Below are positions 34,214 to 44,766 of a stretch of DNA of 64,000 bases, piece after piece. This DNA is from Mugil cephalus (lineage: Eukaryota; Chordata; Actinopteri; Mugiliformes; Mugilidae). The DNA lies in NCBI RefSeq assembly GCF_022458985.1, contig NC_061776.1:2517075-2581074 (forward strand), in the 5' to 3' direction. Made by a program: the position numbers and the translations under genes. A model generated the notes under the pieces. It searched no databases. It was not told the origin of the DNA and saw only the letters and a list, made by a program, of their open reading frames with translations. Every line of letters begins with the position of its first letter. Position 1 is the stretch's first letter.

Positions 34214-34271
34214 GGTATGATGGTGTTCTTTTTTTAAACATGCCTTTATTGTATTTTCAAGATAAGACAAG
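34075..34271. repeat. inverted repeat of about 75 bases with a 45-base spacer
   Basis: Left arm 34075-34151 and right arm 34197-34271 are near-perfect reverse complements: CTTGTTTTATCTTGAAAATA and CTTGTCTTATCTTGAAAATA on opposite strands, through AATAAAG.CATG, an A-run, GAACACCATCA and CTCAGGACAATC. Each arm holds an L1 3' end plus its flank. Confidence 0.88.
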
Positions 34272-35640
34272 TATATCAACAAACGACAACAAATAATGGA
34301 GAAGGAAAAAATAAATAAAAGCAAACAATTTGTATCTCATTCTTTTCCAAATAACTTGAAAGAATATACCATATTTTCCAAAACTTATCAAGTTTATTAT
34401 TAGAGAAATAACTTATCTTTTCAAGGGCAAAATTAAAGGCATTCAACCCCTGAGAAATTCCACCGATTTATTGATTCTTCCATGAGCGGGCAATACACCT
34501 TTTAGCTTCAAGTAAACAAATATTTAGAAGAGACCTTACATTGTTTGAAGTGACATCTGGGTAAATATTAAGAATTAATGTTTTAGGCTTGGAGGGTACC
34601 TCTTTACCAATAATAAGACTGATTAGATCTAAAACCTTCCTCCAAAAAACAAAAATCTGAGGGCATTCCCACATACAATGAAGCAGTGACCCTTTCTGAA
34701 GATTGCATTTAATACACATGTCAGGAATATTCGGAATAAAACCATGTAATCCAGCCGGGGTAATATACTGTCTGCTTAGCCACTTGTATTGTAATAATTT
34801 GGAGTGCTTGTTTACAGTTCGGGTTTGGACTAAGGAGCAAGCCTCTGTCCATTCCTCCTCCGTTATATTCTCTGCTAAGTCCATCCTCCAGGTCCGTAGG
34901 GTTTTGTTTGAAGATTCTTTGCACAAATAGATTATATAGTATGGTCACGGGCCCCTTGTTTTCAAGATGTTTTAAAATGATGTCTTCCAGTGTAAATAAA
35001 GGTGGTAGCTCCAAACTATTGCCCTGAATAGACATTGTAAAACTTCATAATTGGAGATATTTTAAAAAGGGCTTAGTGGGGATATGGTATATGGTTTTAA
35101 GTTCCTCGAACGACATGAATTTATTTCCATCGTAAAGGTCAGACACCTTCAATATACCTTTAGTGGACCACAGTTTAAAGCCTGGATATGCTCTGCCTGG
35201 TTGGAAGTTATCATTTCCAAAGATAGATGAAAATTGCGATAGTTGTTGTGTTACATCAATATAAGCAAAAACATTGTGCCAAATTGTTATTGTGCTCTTC
35301 AGAAAGGGTTTTTTTGTCTGAAAGATTTGGTAGTTTCAAACCACCTCATGGCAGACATAACAAGGAAATATATAGGTAGATATAACAAGGAAAGCCTGAC
35401 TCTTGGTCGTTTATCATTCCAAATGAAATTGGAGAATGTTATCTTTAACTATTGAAAGAGAGAGGGTGGAATCGATTGGAAGAGGTACAGGTATTTTACA
35501 GGTAAATTGTCATTTTTAAAATATTAATGCATCCAATCAAGGATACTGGTACTTTTGTCCACTTATTTATAAGCTGTATAACGGCATCTGGAAGGGGGTT
35601 ACAGTTCGCTGGGAGACTGATGGTGTGTTTAATTGTTAGC
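34229..35640 (-). mobile_element. L1-type LINE, 5'-truncated
   Basis: Minus-strand reading gives the ORF2 C-terminal region: NDNFQPGRAYPGFKLWSTKG, FMSFEELKTIYHIPTKPFLK, YITPAGLHGFIPNIPDMCI and the CCHC-like knuckle C-x2-C-x8-H-x4-C (CIKCNLQKGSLLHCMWEC, 34660-34722). The 3' end has AATAAA and an A-run at 34229-34235. At least three frame breaks; inactive. Inserted into the older LINE of the Z7 intron. Confidence 0.85.
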
Positions 35641-36299
35641 AGGCGTGTACTAGTACAGGTATCTTTCCGAGAACCAGTATAAGTTTTATACTATCAGATT
35701 GAGGACATGTGTGCAAAGTGAGGACATTTTGGTCGGTCCTCACTTTTTGGCTGTTTTGAGGGTTAAAACCTCAGTTTTAGGGTGGGGGTGGGCGATATGA
35801 CGATATTAAATCGTGAAGGATTACAACATGAAGATGATCTGTCAAATTACAGAGATCGTGGGATCGTCTAGGGCACATTCTATAAATTGCAGCTCTATGC
35901 TGATGAATAAATAAATAAATAAGTCCTGTTTAAATGACTATCAGTAATGTCTTTGATTGATATTTTACTTTCTGTTACTACTTTTGCTTGAGTGCACATG
36001 CAGGCAAAACTGCGACTATTTAAAATAAAATCTGTTCAGAAAGGTTCTTTGGACTAAATTGTCTGTTTTTCATCTTTCAATTTAAGATCGTGATAAAATC
36101 GAAATCGTGATTTTATTTTAAAAAAAATTGTGATATGATATTTTTGCCATATCACCCACCCCTATTTTAGGGTAAAGGTTACAATTAGGTTATGGTTCGG
36201 GTTAGGGTTAGGCATTTAGTTGAGATGGTTAGGGTTAGGGTAAGGGGCTAGGGAATGCATTATGCAATGATTACTTTAAGAGTAATTACAATCCACTGT
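35641..36299. repeat. GGACATTTTGG / GGTTAGGG-type dispersed repeat
   Basis: GTGAGGACATTTTGGTCGG and stretches such as GGGTTAGGGTTAGG are typical of a repeat common in fish introns; family not named. It is split by a hAT-type MITE (35783-36164). Confidence 0.5.
35783..36164. mobile_element. hAT-type MITE, 382 bases, 8-base target duplication
   Basis: Left end TGGGGGTGGGCGATATG and right end (reverse complement) TAGGGGTGGGTGATATG match at 15 of 17 positions. TTTTAGGG flanks both sides (35775-35782 and 36165-36172). The CAGGGGTGGGC-type end and the 8-base duplication are hAT hallmarks. No transposase. Confidence 0.85.
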
Positions 36300-37046
36300 T
36301 CGAAGAACCCTCTAAGAGCAGAAATATAGAGGCAATACCAAAAGATGTCAACCACTCTTAGTAGTAAGTATCGGACGGCCAGTTTGAAATTTGCAAAATT
36401 TGCACTCTACCAAACTGATGGAAAGGCCAAAGTGTGGAGAAAGAAAAGGAACCGCTTATGATCTGAAGCATACAAGCTCATCTGTGAAGCATGACGGAGG
36501 TAATGTCATGGCATGGCCGCTTCTGGAACAGGCTCATTAATATTTATTGATGATGGTAACAGCAGAATAAATTCAGAAACATATTGTCTGCCAATTTACG
36601 GAGAGATGCATCCAAACTAATCGGGAGGAATTTCATCATGCAGCAGGAATTGACCCAAAGCACACTGCCAACAAAACAAAGGACTTCATCAGGCAAAAAA
36701 AGTTGCGGTAAAGCTGCGTTAAAAGCCTGGAATAGTATCACAGTTTGGTGATGGGTCACAGGCTTGAGGCAGTCATTGCAAGCAAGGGTTATGCCACCAA
36801 ATATTAAATGTTATTTACTTTAAGATTATTTGTTCCATTACTTTTGCTCACCTAAAAATGCTGTGGTGTAGTAAAAACGGTGATATATACTTTGTTTCAC
36901 ACATCAAGATGTAAATACCAGGAAATAAAAGCTGACATTCTGAACTCTTGTCTCATACTCATCTTTTAATCTTAAACCCGAATGTCATCGGTGAATAACA
37001 AACCAAGGGAATTTTCCTTGCTGTTCCAATAGTTTCGGAGGGGACT
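36300..37046 (+). mobile_element. Tc1/mariner transposon remnant
   Basis: Fragments of Tc1 transposase in order: GKAKVWRKK, KHDGGNVMAW, REEFHHAAGIDPKHTANKTK, DFIRQKK, VIASKGYATKY. The right end ATAGTTTCGGAGGGGACTG resembles the Tc1 terminal inverted repeat. The left end is missing, and several stops and frame breaks make it inactive. Confidence 0.8.
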
Positions 37047-37144
37047 GTTAACACAGTCGCATTGCACATGCATTCCCTGATTGGTGCAGTTTCCCAAACA
37101 TGATGTAGGACTACCTCTATCCTCAGAGATCAGTCTTCATGGGA

Positions 37145-37430
37145 GTAGACCAAAACTTGTTAACAGGCAGATACATCAATATCAGTTGATGCACTGGAAA
37201 AGTTCATGAGCAGCTGAGTGGAGAGTCCTGTCCGCTTCAACTTTCTGAGAAAGAAGAGCTGTTGTTGAGCCTTCTTCACTAGACGTGAGGTGTTTACAGT
37301 CCAGGAGAGGTCAGAGGAAATGTAGATGCTCAGGAACTTTATGCTGTCCACACACTCCAACCCCTCCCCATCTATGGAAAGAAGAGCGCATTCAGTCTTC
37401 CTTGACTTCCTGTAATCCATTATGACATCC
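37145..37430 (-). mobile_element. LINE reverse transcriptase fragment (5' part of the Z7 intron element)
   Basis: Minus-strand ORF: MDYRKSRKTECALLSIDGEG, then VDSIKFLSIYISSDLSWTV, KKAQQQLFFLRKLKRTGLST. These are segments downstream of the catalytic motif in fish non-LTR reverse transcriptases. The same reading recurs at 41150-41310 in Z8. Confidence 0.82.
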
Positions 37431-37552
37431 TTGTTGCTAGGCTAACTAGAACAGTTAACACTACATGGATTTAAAGTAGAACATATTTTCTCAGATGTGT
37501 TTTCCTGTCATCACATTAGTAACCTTTATGTTGTGTCTCTTTGTCCCTCTAG

Positions 37553-38916
37553 ACGTTCCACAGCAACTTGTCTGCACAGAGGAGGAGTTTCTTACAGAGC
37601 AGCAGCTCTGTAACCAGGAGAGGAACTCCAGTGTGAACCAGGAGGAACCAGAACCTCCACAGATAAAAGAGGAACACGAAGAACCAGAACATATACAGAT
37701 TAAAGAGGAACAGGAGGAACCAGAACCTCCACAGATTAAAGAGGAACCGGAGGAACCAGAGCCACCACAGATGAAAGAGGAATGGGAGGAACCAGAACCT
37801 TCACAGATAAAAAAGGAACAAGAAGAACCAGAACCTCTACAGATGAAAGAGGAAGGGCAGGAGCCAGAACCTCAACTGATTAAAGAGGAACAAGAGGAAC
37901 TCTGCTGCACCCAGCAGCAAGAACATCTTGTACTGAACCAGGAGACCGATTCCTTTAAGGAGACTCCTACTGATGAGGAAAGTGAGCAAAGTGCACCAGA
38001 ATCACACAGTGACCAGTTCCTCTCTTACAACTCTCAATCCAAACAGCTGAATCCAAAGAAGAGAAGTCACAGAGACACAAGTCACAGCAACAATGTAGAC
38101 AACTCTCCCATGTCGGAGAGTCAGTGTGATAGTGACACAGGTAAAAAGTCTGTAACATGTGATGTCCGTGGAAAAGCCTTTAAGAAAAAATCTGTAATTA
38201 AAACACATTACAGATATAACACAGGTGAGAAACGTTACCATTGCTACACATGCGGTAAAAGTTTCACACGTTCTACTGGTCTGTTTTTACACACTATGAT
38301 TCACACAGGTGAGAAGCCATATCATTGCAAAGTATGTGGGAGATGTTTCATTAAAAATAGTGCTTTGACTCAGCATATGAGAACTCACACAGGTGAGAGG
38401 CCATATAGTTGTGACACATGTAGTAAAACCTTCACTGACAGAAGTATTTTAGCGGAGCACAGGAGGATTCACACAGGTGAAAAGCCGTACGGTTGCGGCA
38501 CATGTGGTAAAACCTACAAAGACAGAAGTGCTTTAACATATCACCTGAGGACTCACACGGGTGCGAAGCCGTACGGTTGTGACACATGTGGCAAAGCCTT
38601 CAATCAAAGAAGTACTTTAACTGATCACATGAGGACTCACACAGGTGAGAAGCCATACAGTTGTGACACATGTGGTAAAAGCTTCAACCATAGAAGTACT
38701 TTAACATATCACCTGAGGACTCACACAGGTGAGAAGCCATACAGTTGTGACACATGTGGCAAAACTTTCAATCAAAGAAGTGCTTTAAAATATCACATGA
38801 GGACTCACACAGGTGAGAAGCCATATGGTTGTGACACATGTGGTAAAAGCTTCAGTCAATGCAGTAATTTACACACACATATGAGGACTCACACAAATGA
38901 GAAGTCGTCATGCTGA
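37553..38916 (+). CDS. Z7 exon 2: acidic repeat and nine fingers
   Basis: Acceptor CCCTCTAG|ACGTTCC gives [19 protein letters not shown]. The spliced product is 511 aa: module 1-57, seven acidic repeats (IKEE x4, MKEE x2, IKKE), [20 protein letters not shown], a linker, then nine finger units. Finger 1 is dead: CDVRGKAF has lost a Cys and YRYNT has lost the last His. Fingers 2-9 are canonical (helices such as [24 protein letters not shown]). Ends TNEKSSC. Its intron, 3.7 kb, is the longest of the trio because of nested transposons. Confidence 0.92.
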
Positions 38917-39765
38917 CAACTGATCTAATTATTCTCTGAGATAATTTGAAATAACATTTTCATTTCAGACACAACATCCTGCAAAAACAAGCCATTCGCC
39001 TTAAGCACAAAAATATCAAACCTGGACATTAAACATATGGAAAGATACACTTGAATTTACAACATTATTTGGCGAGTACCATTTTACAACCTGCCATGAA
39101 ATGCATTAGTGACTTAACTGCATGTCAAACTGTAGCCTGCTAAACTGTACCGTGGATATGTGCTGAATCTTCCAGAAGCAAATTTTTCTCATGTTGAAGT
39201 GACGGTGAAGTATACTCGGGATGATCTGTGAAGTTCTTTCTTATCATCTTTAGTACTGAAAACACTGCTTCCTGTCAACTGCAGTCTTCAATTTTTATGA
39301 GCTTCTATCGTTTGGTGTTTATGATTTCATCAAATTTTTCTACTTTCCAACTTTAGAGGTAAATAAATGAATGAAATACAGATGTTTGCTCCCTCTTCGT
39401 GGCCATAGTGTGGAACTGCGGTACTGTATTTTAAATGGCTCGAAATGGGTGGTGTTTGTGTCATAATAAAAACTTAGTAACTGTCCAAATGAACCTGAAT
39501 GTATTGGTGTTATTTTAGTTATTAAAAATCGTTGAGATACCACCTGTCATAAAAACATTATATATGAAACAAAACAGTGTCAGTGTGAAGTCATTTAGTC
39601 ATCAAATAATATTTTAAAAAATAATATATAGGTTAATATGAATCCATTTCTTGAGTTTTTCTATATATTTGGGAAATTTAGAATTAAAATAGCTGCAGGG
39701 AATTGATAACATAATCCGAAGTGAGATTTAAAAATGCAGCAGAACATACAGTTGACTCTCCTACC
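38917..39765 (+). other. 3' flank of Z7 and upstream flank of Z8
   Basis: Nearly the same as 42885-43739 (Z8 to Z9). Includes the family 3' block (ACTGAAAACACTGCTTCCTG near 39255) and the upstream GGAAATTTAGAATTAAAATA block. No gene seen. Confidence 0.6.
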
Positions 39766-39803
39766 CTGACGGAATCTAATAGTGGGACACCAGGAGGAAG
39801 TGG
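39766..39803 (+). promoter_or_regulatory. promoter-proximal conserved block of Z8
   Basis: CTGACGGAATCTAATAGTGG, then GACACCAGGAGGAAGTGG; about 350 bases before the ATG. Confidence 0.6.
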
Positions 39804-40155
39804 TTTGTTTTTCTAGACCATGTTATAGAAAATTACAATTTACTTGCCATATCCCCAGCAACATCTTATCGGCCTATTACGGGAAGAAATTAATGCATTG
39901 AAAATGTCTGACCTATTGCAAAGAAACTCTGGAGAATTTGTCCTTTTTTTCTTGTATTTGTTAGGATTCAGAAATATCCGGATCCATACTCCATTTCAGT
40001 AGGTGGCGGTAATGCAGTAGTACTCGAGATGAAGAAGAAGAAGAAGATTGTTTTTAAAACGTGTTAGTAGCGTTGTTGTATGTCTGTGTTTTTGGATTGT
40101 GCTGGAAGACGGTTGTATTCTGTCCCAGATAAATATATGAGATGTTCAAGTAACA

Positions 40156-40327
40156 ATGTCTTCATCTGAGAGTTTGAGAGAGTTGATGATCGAGCCACTA
40201 ACCGTTTCTCCTGAAGAAATATTCGGACTCTTTGAAAGAACTGTCGTCCAGTCCGAGGAAGAGATCGATCGTCAGCGCAGACTGCTGGATATCACCTGGA
40301 AACCAGAGATAAAGTTACACAGAATAG
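40156..40327 (+). CDS. Z8 exon 1: N-terminal module
   Basis: 57 codons plus one base: MSSSESLRELMIEPLT, VSPEEIFGLFERTVVQS, EEEIDRQRRLLDITW, KPEIKLHRI; donor ATAG|GTGAGT. Intact. Confidence 0.9.
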
Positions 40328-40439
40328 GTGAGTAGAACAAGAATAGTATGAATAAAGTAACTAATAAATGGAAACACATCGTATGGAGAAGACATAGGAA
40401 AGAGACTCAGTTAGAAGGTTGCCAAAATGCTAAGAAACT

Positions 40440-41311
40440 AGATTCAATAGTCTTTATTGTCATTATAAGAACGTAACGAAATATTGCAGAGACCCCGGCT
40501 TAAAGGCACACATACAGTAAATGCGCGAACATTTAAATAACATATAGAATAGAAAAAACACCCTTATAGTAAAAAATATGTACAAGAAAATATTAACATT
40601 GTAACAGTGACCATAAAGTGCAGCTTATTGCAAGTTCCGGTGTATGAAATTGTGTGAGTGTGTGATTGTCCTTTGTCCTGAGGACTGACTGTGTGTTGGA
40701 TTGTCAGCAGGGGTAAGAGTGTGGGGCTGGAGGGGGGGAGGGTGCATGTGTGAGAGTTCTGTAGGGGGGGTGGGTTGCGAGTGTTTCACTATGGGGGGAG
40801 TGATTGCTTTAACAGTTCTGGGGAAGAAACTGTCACTTTGTTTTAATGTTCCTGTACCTCTTTCCTAATGGAGGAAGTACAAACAGTGTGTTGCTTGGGT
40901 TGATGGGATCTGTCGCAGTGTCTCTAGCCCTCCTTTGAACTCGGTTGGCATAGTCTGAGTCCAGATCTGGTAGACAGCATTACACAATCCTCTGCGCTGT
41001 CCTCGCCACCCCAGCCAAGTCCTTCCTTTCCTGTGCTGTGCAGCTGCCGTACCACACTGTCACACTGAGACACAGGATGCCCTCGATCGTGGCCCTCTAA
41101 AATTTATGGGCAGCTGAGTGGGGAGTCCAATCCACTTGAACTTTCTGCCGTCATCACAAGGTGTGAGGTGTTTACAGTTCAGGAGATGTCAGAGGAAATG
41201 TGGATGCCCAGGGACTTTATGCTGTCCGCAGGCTCCACCCCATCTATGCAATGAGGAGTGTGTTTAGTCTTCCTGGACTTCCTGTAATCCACTATGACCT
41301 CCTTGGTTCTA
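40440..41311 (-). mobile_element. LINE, 5'-truncated, in Z8 intron
   Basis: Most complete copy of the trio's intronic element. Minus-strand reading gives MDYRKSRKTKHTPHCIDG, VTVWYGSCTAQERKDLAGVA, RTAQRIV, LPDLDSDYANRVQRRARDT and FVLPPLGKRYRNIKTK, the C-terminal part of a fish non-LTR reverse transcriptase, then a long 3' UTR to 40440. Multiple breaks; inactive. Confidence 0.82.
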
Positions 41312-41424
41312 CGCTAACTAGCACAACTAACACTACATAGATTTAAAGTAGAACATATTTGCACAGACATGTTTTTCTGTCATCACATTAGTAACCTTCA
41401 TGTTGTGTCTCTTTGTTCCTCCAG

Positions 41425-41597
41425 ACCTCCCACAGCAACATGTCTGCACAGAGGAGGAGGTTCTCAATGAGCAGCAGCTCTGTAACCAGGAGAGTAGCTC
41501 CAGTCTGGATCAGGAGGAACCAGAAGCTCCACAGATAAAAGAGGAACAAGAGGAACCAGAACCTCTACAGATAACAAAGGAACAGGATGAAAATTAA
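41425..41597 (+). CDS. Z8 exon 2, frame up to an internal stop
   Basis: Acceptor TTCCTCCAG|ACCTCC gives [19 protein letters not shown]. In the third acidic repeat the frame meets TAA (41595-41597, ...KEQDEN-stop), where paralogues have PEPP. The predicted product is only 114 aa: module plus two repeats and no fingers. No frame shift accompanies it. Could be a young pseudogene, or a truncated protein that binds partners through the module. Confidence 0.75.
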
Positions 41598-42884
41598 CCT
41601 CCACAGATAAAAGAGGAAGAGGAGGAACAAGAACCACCAAAGATTAAAGAGGAACAAGAGGAACCAGAACCTCTACAGATTAAAGAGGAACAAGAGGAAC
41701 CAGAACTTCTACACATAAAAAGGGAACAGGAGGAACCAGAACCACCACATATTAAAAAGGAACAAGAGGAACCAGAACCTCTACAGATTAAACAGGGACA
41801 AGAGGAACCAGAACCTCTACAGATGAAAAGGGAACAGGAGGAACTAGAACCACCACAGATTAAAGAGGAACAGGGAGAACTAGAACCTCCACAGATGAAA
41901 GAGGAACGGGAGGATCCAGAACTTCCACAGATTAAAGAAGAACAGGAAGAACTCTGCAGCATTCAGTGGCAAGAACATCTTATACTGAACCAGGAGACCG
42001 ATTCCTTTATAGAGACTCCTACAGATGAGGAAAGTGAGCACAGTGAACCAGAACCAAACAGTAACCAGTTCCTCTCTTACAACTCTCAAGCTAAACAGCT
42101 GAATCCAAAGAAGAGACGTCACAGATACACAAGTCATAGCAACAATGTAGACAACTCTCCCATGTCGGAGAGTCAGCGTGATACTGACACTGGTAAAAAG
42201 TCTGTAACATGTGATGTCTGTGGAAAAGCCTTTAAGTACATGTCTTTAATGAAAATACATTACAGATTTCACACAGGTGAAACACCGTATCATTGCAACA
42301 CATGCGGTAAAAGTTTCACACGTGCTAGTGGTTTGATTTTACACACCATGATTCACACAGGTGAGAAGCCATACCCTTGCAAAGTATGTGGGAAAGGTTT
42401 CATCAAAAATGGTGCTTTGACTCGGCACATGAGAACTCATACAGGTGAGAAGCCGTACAGTTGTGACACATGCAGTAAAACCTTCACTGAAAGAATTTAT
42501 TTAATATGTCACCTGAGGACCCACACAGGTGAGAAGCCATACGGTTGTGACACATGTGGTAAAACCTTCACAGACGGAAGTACTTTAACAAAGCACAGGA
42601 GGACTCACACAGGTGAAAAGCCGTACGGTTGTGACACATGTGGTAAAAGCTTCAAAGACAGAAGTTCTTTAACATATCACCTGAGGACTCACACAGGTGA
42701 GAAGCCATATGGTTGTGACACATGTGGCAAAACCTTCAATCAAAGAAGTACTTTAACTGATCACATGAGGACTCACACAGGTGAGAAGCCATATGGTTGT
42801 GATACATGTGGTAAAAGCTTCAGTCGATGCAGTAATTTACACAAACATATGAGGAGTCACACAAATGAGAAGTCGTCGTGCTGA
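41598..42884 (+). pseudogene. Z8 exon 2 downstream of the stop: acidic repeat and eight fingers
   Basis: The same frame stays open from the stop to 42884: about nine more acidic repeats (IKEE, IKRE, IKKE, MKRE, MKEE; one IKQG), [20 protein letters not shown], a linker, and eight canonical fingers ending [18 protein letters not shown]. An in-frame ATG at 41823 could give a 353-aa protein with the fingers but no N-terminal module. With one stop and no other lesion, the loss is recent. Confidence 0.8.
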
Positions 42885-43739
42885 CAACTAACCTAATTAA
42901 TCTCTGAGATTATTTGAAATAACGTTTTCATTTCAGACACAACATCCTGCAAAAAGAAGCCACTCGTCTTAAGCACAAAAATATCAAACCTGGACATTAA
43001 ACAAATGGAAAGATACACTTGAGTTTACAACATGATTTGGAAAGTACCACTTTACAACCTCCTATGAAATGCATTAGTGACTTAACTGCATGTTAAACTG
43101 TAGCCTGCTAAACTGTACCGTGGATATGTGCTGAATCTTCCAGAAGCAAATTTTTTCTCATGTTGAAGTGACGGTGAAGTATACTCGGGATGATCTGTGA
43201 AGTTCTTTCTTATTATCTTTAGTACTGAAAACACTGCTTCCTGTCAACTGCAGTCTTCTCTTTTTTCTGAGCTTCTATCGTTTGATGTTTTTGATTTCAT
43301 CAAATTTTTCTACTTTTCAACTTTAGAGGTACATAAATGAATGAAATACGGATGTTTGCTCCCTCCTCGTGGCCATAGTGTGGAACTGCGGTACTGTATT
43401 TTAAATGGCTTGAAACGGGTGGTGTTTGTGTCATAATAAAAGCTTAGTAACTGTCCAAATGAACCTGAATGTATTGGTGTTATTGTAGTTATTAAAAATC
43501 GTTGAGATATCACCTGTCATAGTAACTTCATATATGAAACAAAAACGTTGTCAGTTTGAAGGCATTTAGTCATCAATTAACATTTTAAAAAATAATATAA
43601 CAATAGTTAATATAAATCAATTTCTTGAGTTTTGTTTTATATTTGGGGAATTTAGAATTAATATTTTTGCGGGGAATTGATGACATGATTCGAAGCGAGA
43701 TTTAAAAATGCAGCAGAACATACAGTTGACTCTCCTACC
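42885..43739 (+). other. 3' flank of Z8 and upstream flank of Z9
   Basis: Paralogue of 38917-39765; no gene seen. Confidence 0.6.
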
Positions 43740-43777
43740 CTGATGGAATCTAATAGTGGGACACCAAGAGGAAGTGG
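43740..43777 (+). promoter_or_regulatory. promoter-proximal conserved block of Z9
   Basis: CTGATGGAATCTAATAGTGG, then GACACCAAGAGGAAGTGG. Two substitutions against Z8. Confidence 0.58.
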
Positions 43778-44115
43778 ATTGTTGTAGAAAATTATCATAT
43801 ATTTGCTATATCAACAGCAAGAACATATCCTATCAGCCAATTATGTAAGGAAATTTATGCATTCGAAATGTCTGACCAACTGCAAAGAAACTCTGGAGAA
43901 ATTTTCTTTTTTTCTTGTATTTGTTAGGATTCAGAAATATCCGGATCCATACTCCATTTCAGTAGGTGGCGGTAATGTAGTAGTACTCGAGATGAAGAAG
44001 AAGAAGTTCGTTTTTAAAACGTGTTAATAGCGTTGTTGTGTGTCTGTGTTTTTGGATTGTGCTGGAAGACGGTTGTATTCTGTCCCAGATAAATATATTA
44101 GTTGTTGAAGTAACA

Positions 44116-44287
44116 ATGTCTTCATCTGAGAGTTTGAGAGAGTTGATCATCGAGCGATTAACTGCTGCTGCTGAAGAAATATTCGGACTCTTTGAAAGAA
44201 CTGTCGTCCAGTACGAGGAAGAGATCGATCGCCAGCGCAGACTGCTGGATATCACCTGGAAACCTGAGATAAAGTTGCACAGAATAG
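44116..44287 (+). CDS. Z9 exon 1: N-terminal module
   Basis: 57 codons plus one base: MSSSESLRELIIERLTAAAE, EIFGLFERTVVQYEEE, IDRQRRLLDITW, KPEIKLHRI; donor ATAG|GTGAGT. This reads closest to the form I recall from other percomorph genes (ERLTAAAEEIF). Confidence 0.9.
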
Positions 44288-44397
44288 GTGAGTAGAACAA
44301 GAATAGGATGAATAAAGTAACTAATGAATGGAAACACACAGTGTGGAGAAGACACAGGGGAAAGAGACTCAGAAGGTTGTCAAAATGCCTAGAGACT

Positions 44398-44640
44398 AGA
44401 TTCAATAGTCTTTATTGTCATTATGAGAACGTAACGAAATATTGAAGAGACCCTGGCTTAAAGGCACACATAAATGCGCGAACATTTAAATAACACATAT
44501 AGAATAGAAAAACCGCCCTTACAGTAAAAAAATATGTACAAGAAAATATTAACATTGTAACAGTGAACATAAAGTGCAGCTTAGTGCAAGTTCCGGTGTA
44601 TGAAATGTTGTGAGTGTGTGATTGTCCTTTGTCCTGAGGA
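44398..44640 (-). mobile_element. LINE 3' end in Z9 intron
   Basis: Only the last 240 or so bases of the trio's LINE remain (ATAGTCTTTATTGTCATTAT to GATTGTCCTTTGTCCTGAGG). The rest is deleted, and the break is a short perfect hairpin at 44621-44651. Confidence 0.75.
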
Positions 44641-44651
44641 CAAAGGACAAT
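44621..44651. repeat. perfect hairpin, 14-base arms
   Basis: ATTGTCCTTTGTCC, TGA, GGACAAAGGACAAT. Z8 at the same place reads on into the LINE without the second arm, so the arm was made at the deletion junction. Confidence 0.88.
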
Positions 44652-44766
44652 CTAGGCTAACTAGCACAGTTAACGCTGCATTGATTTAAACTAGAACACA
44701 TTTGCTCAGATGTGTTTATCTTCATCACATTAGTAACTTTTATGTTATGTCTATTTGTCCCTCCAG

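Noticed and set aside
36185-36255. GGTTAGGGTTAGGG stretches as an interstitial telomere
   Set aside because: Short, irregular and inside a dispersed fish repeat; no long perfect array.
38250-38890. Regular 84-base repeats resembling a CRISPR or satellite array
   Set aside because: They are codons of tandem 28-residue zinc fingers (Cys, Cys, His, His and TGEKP).
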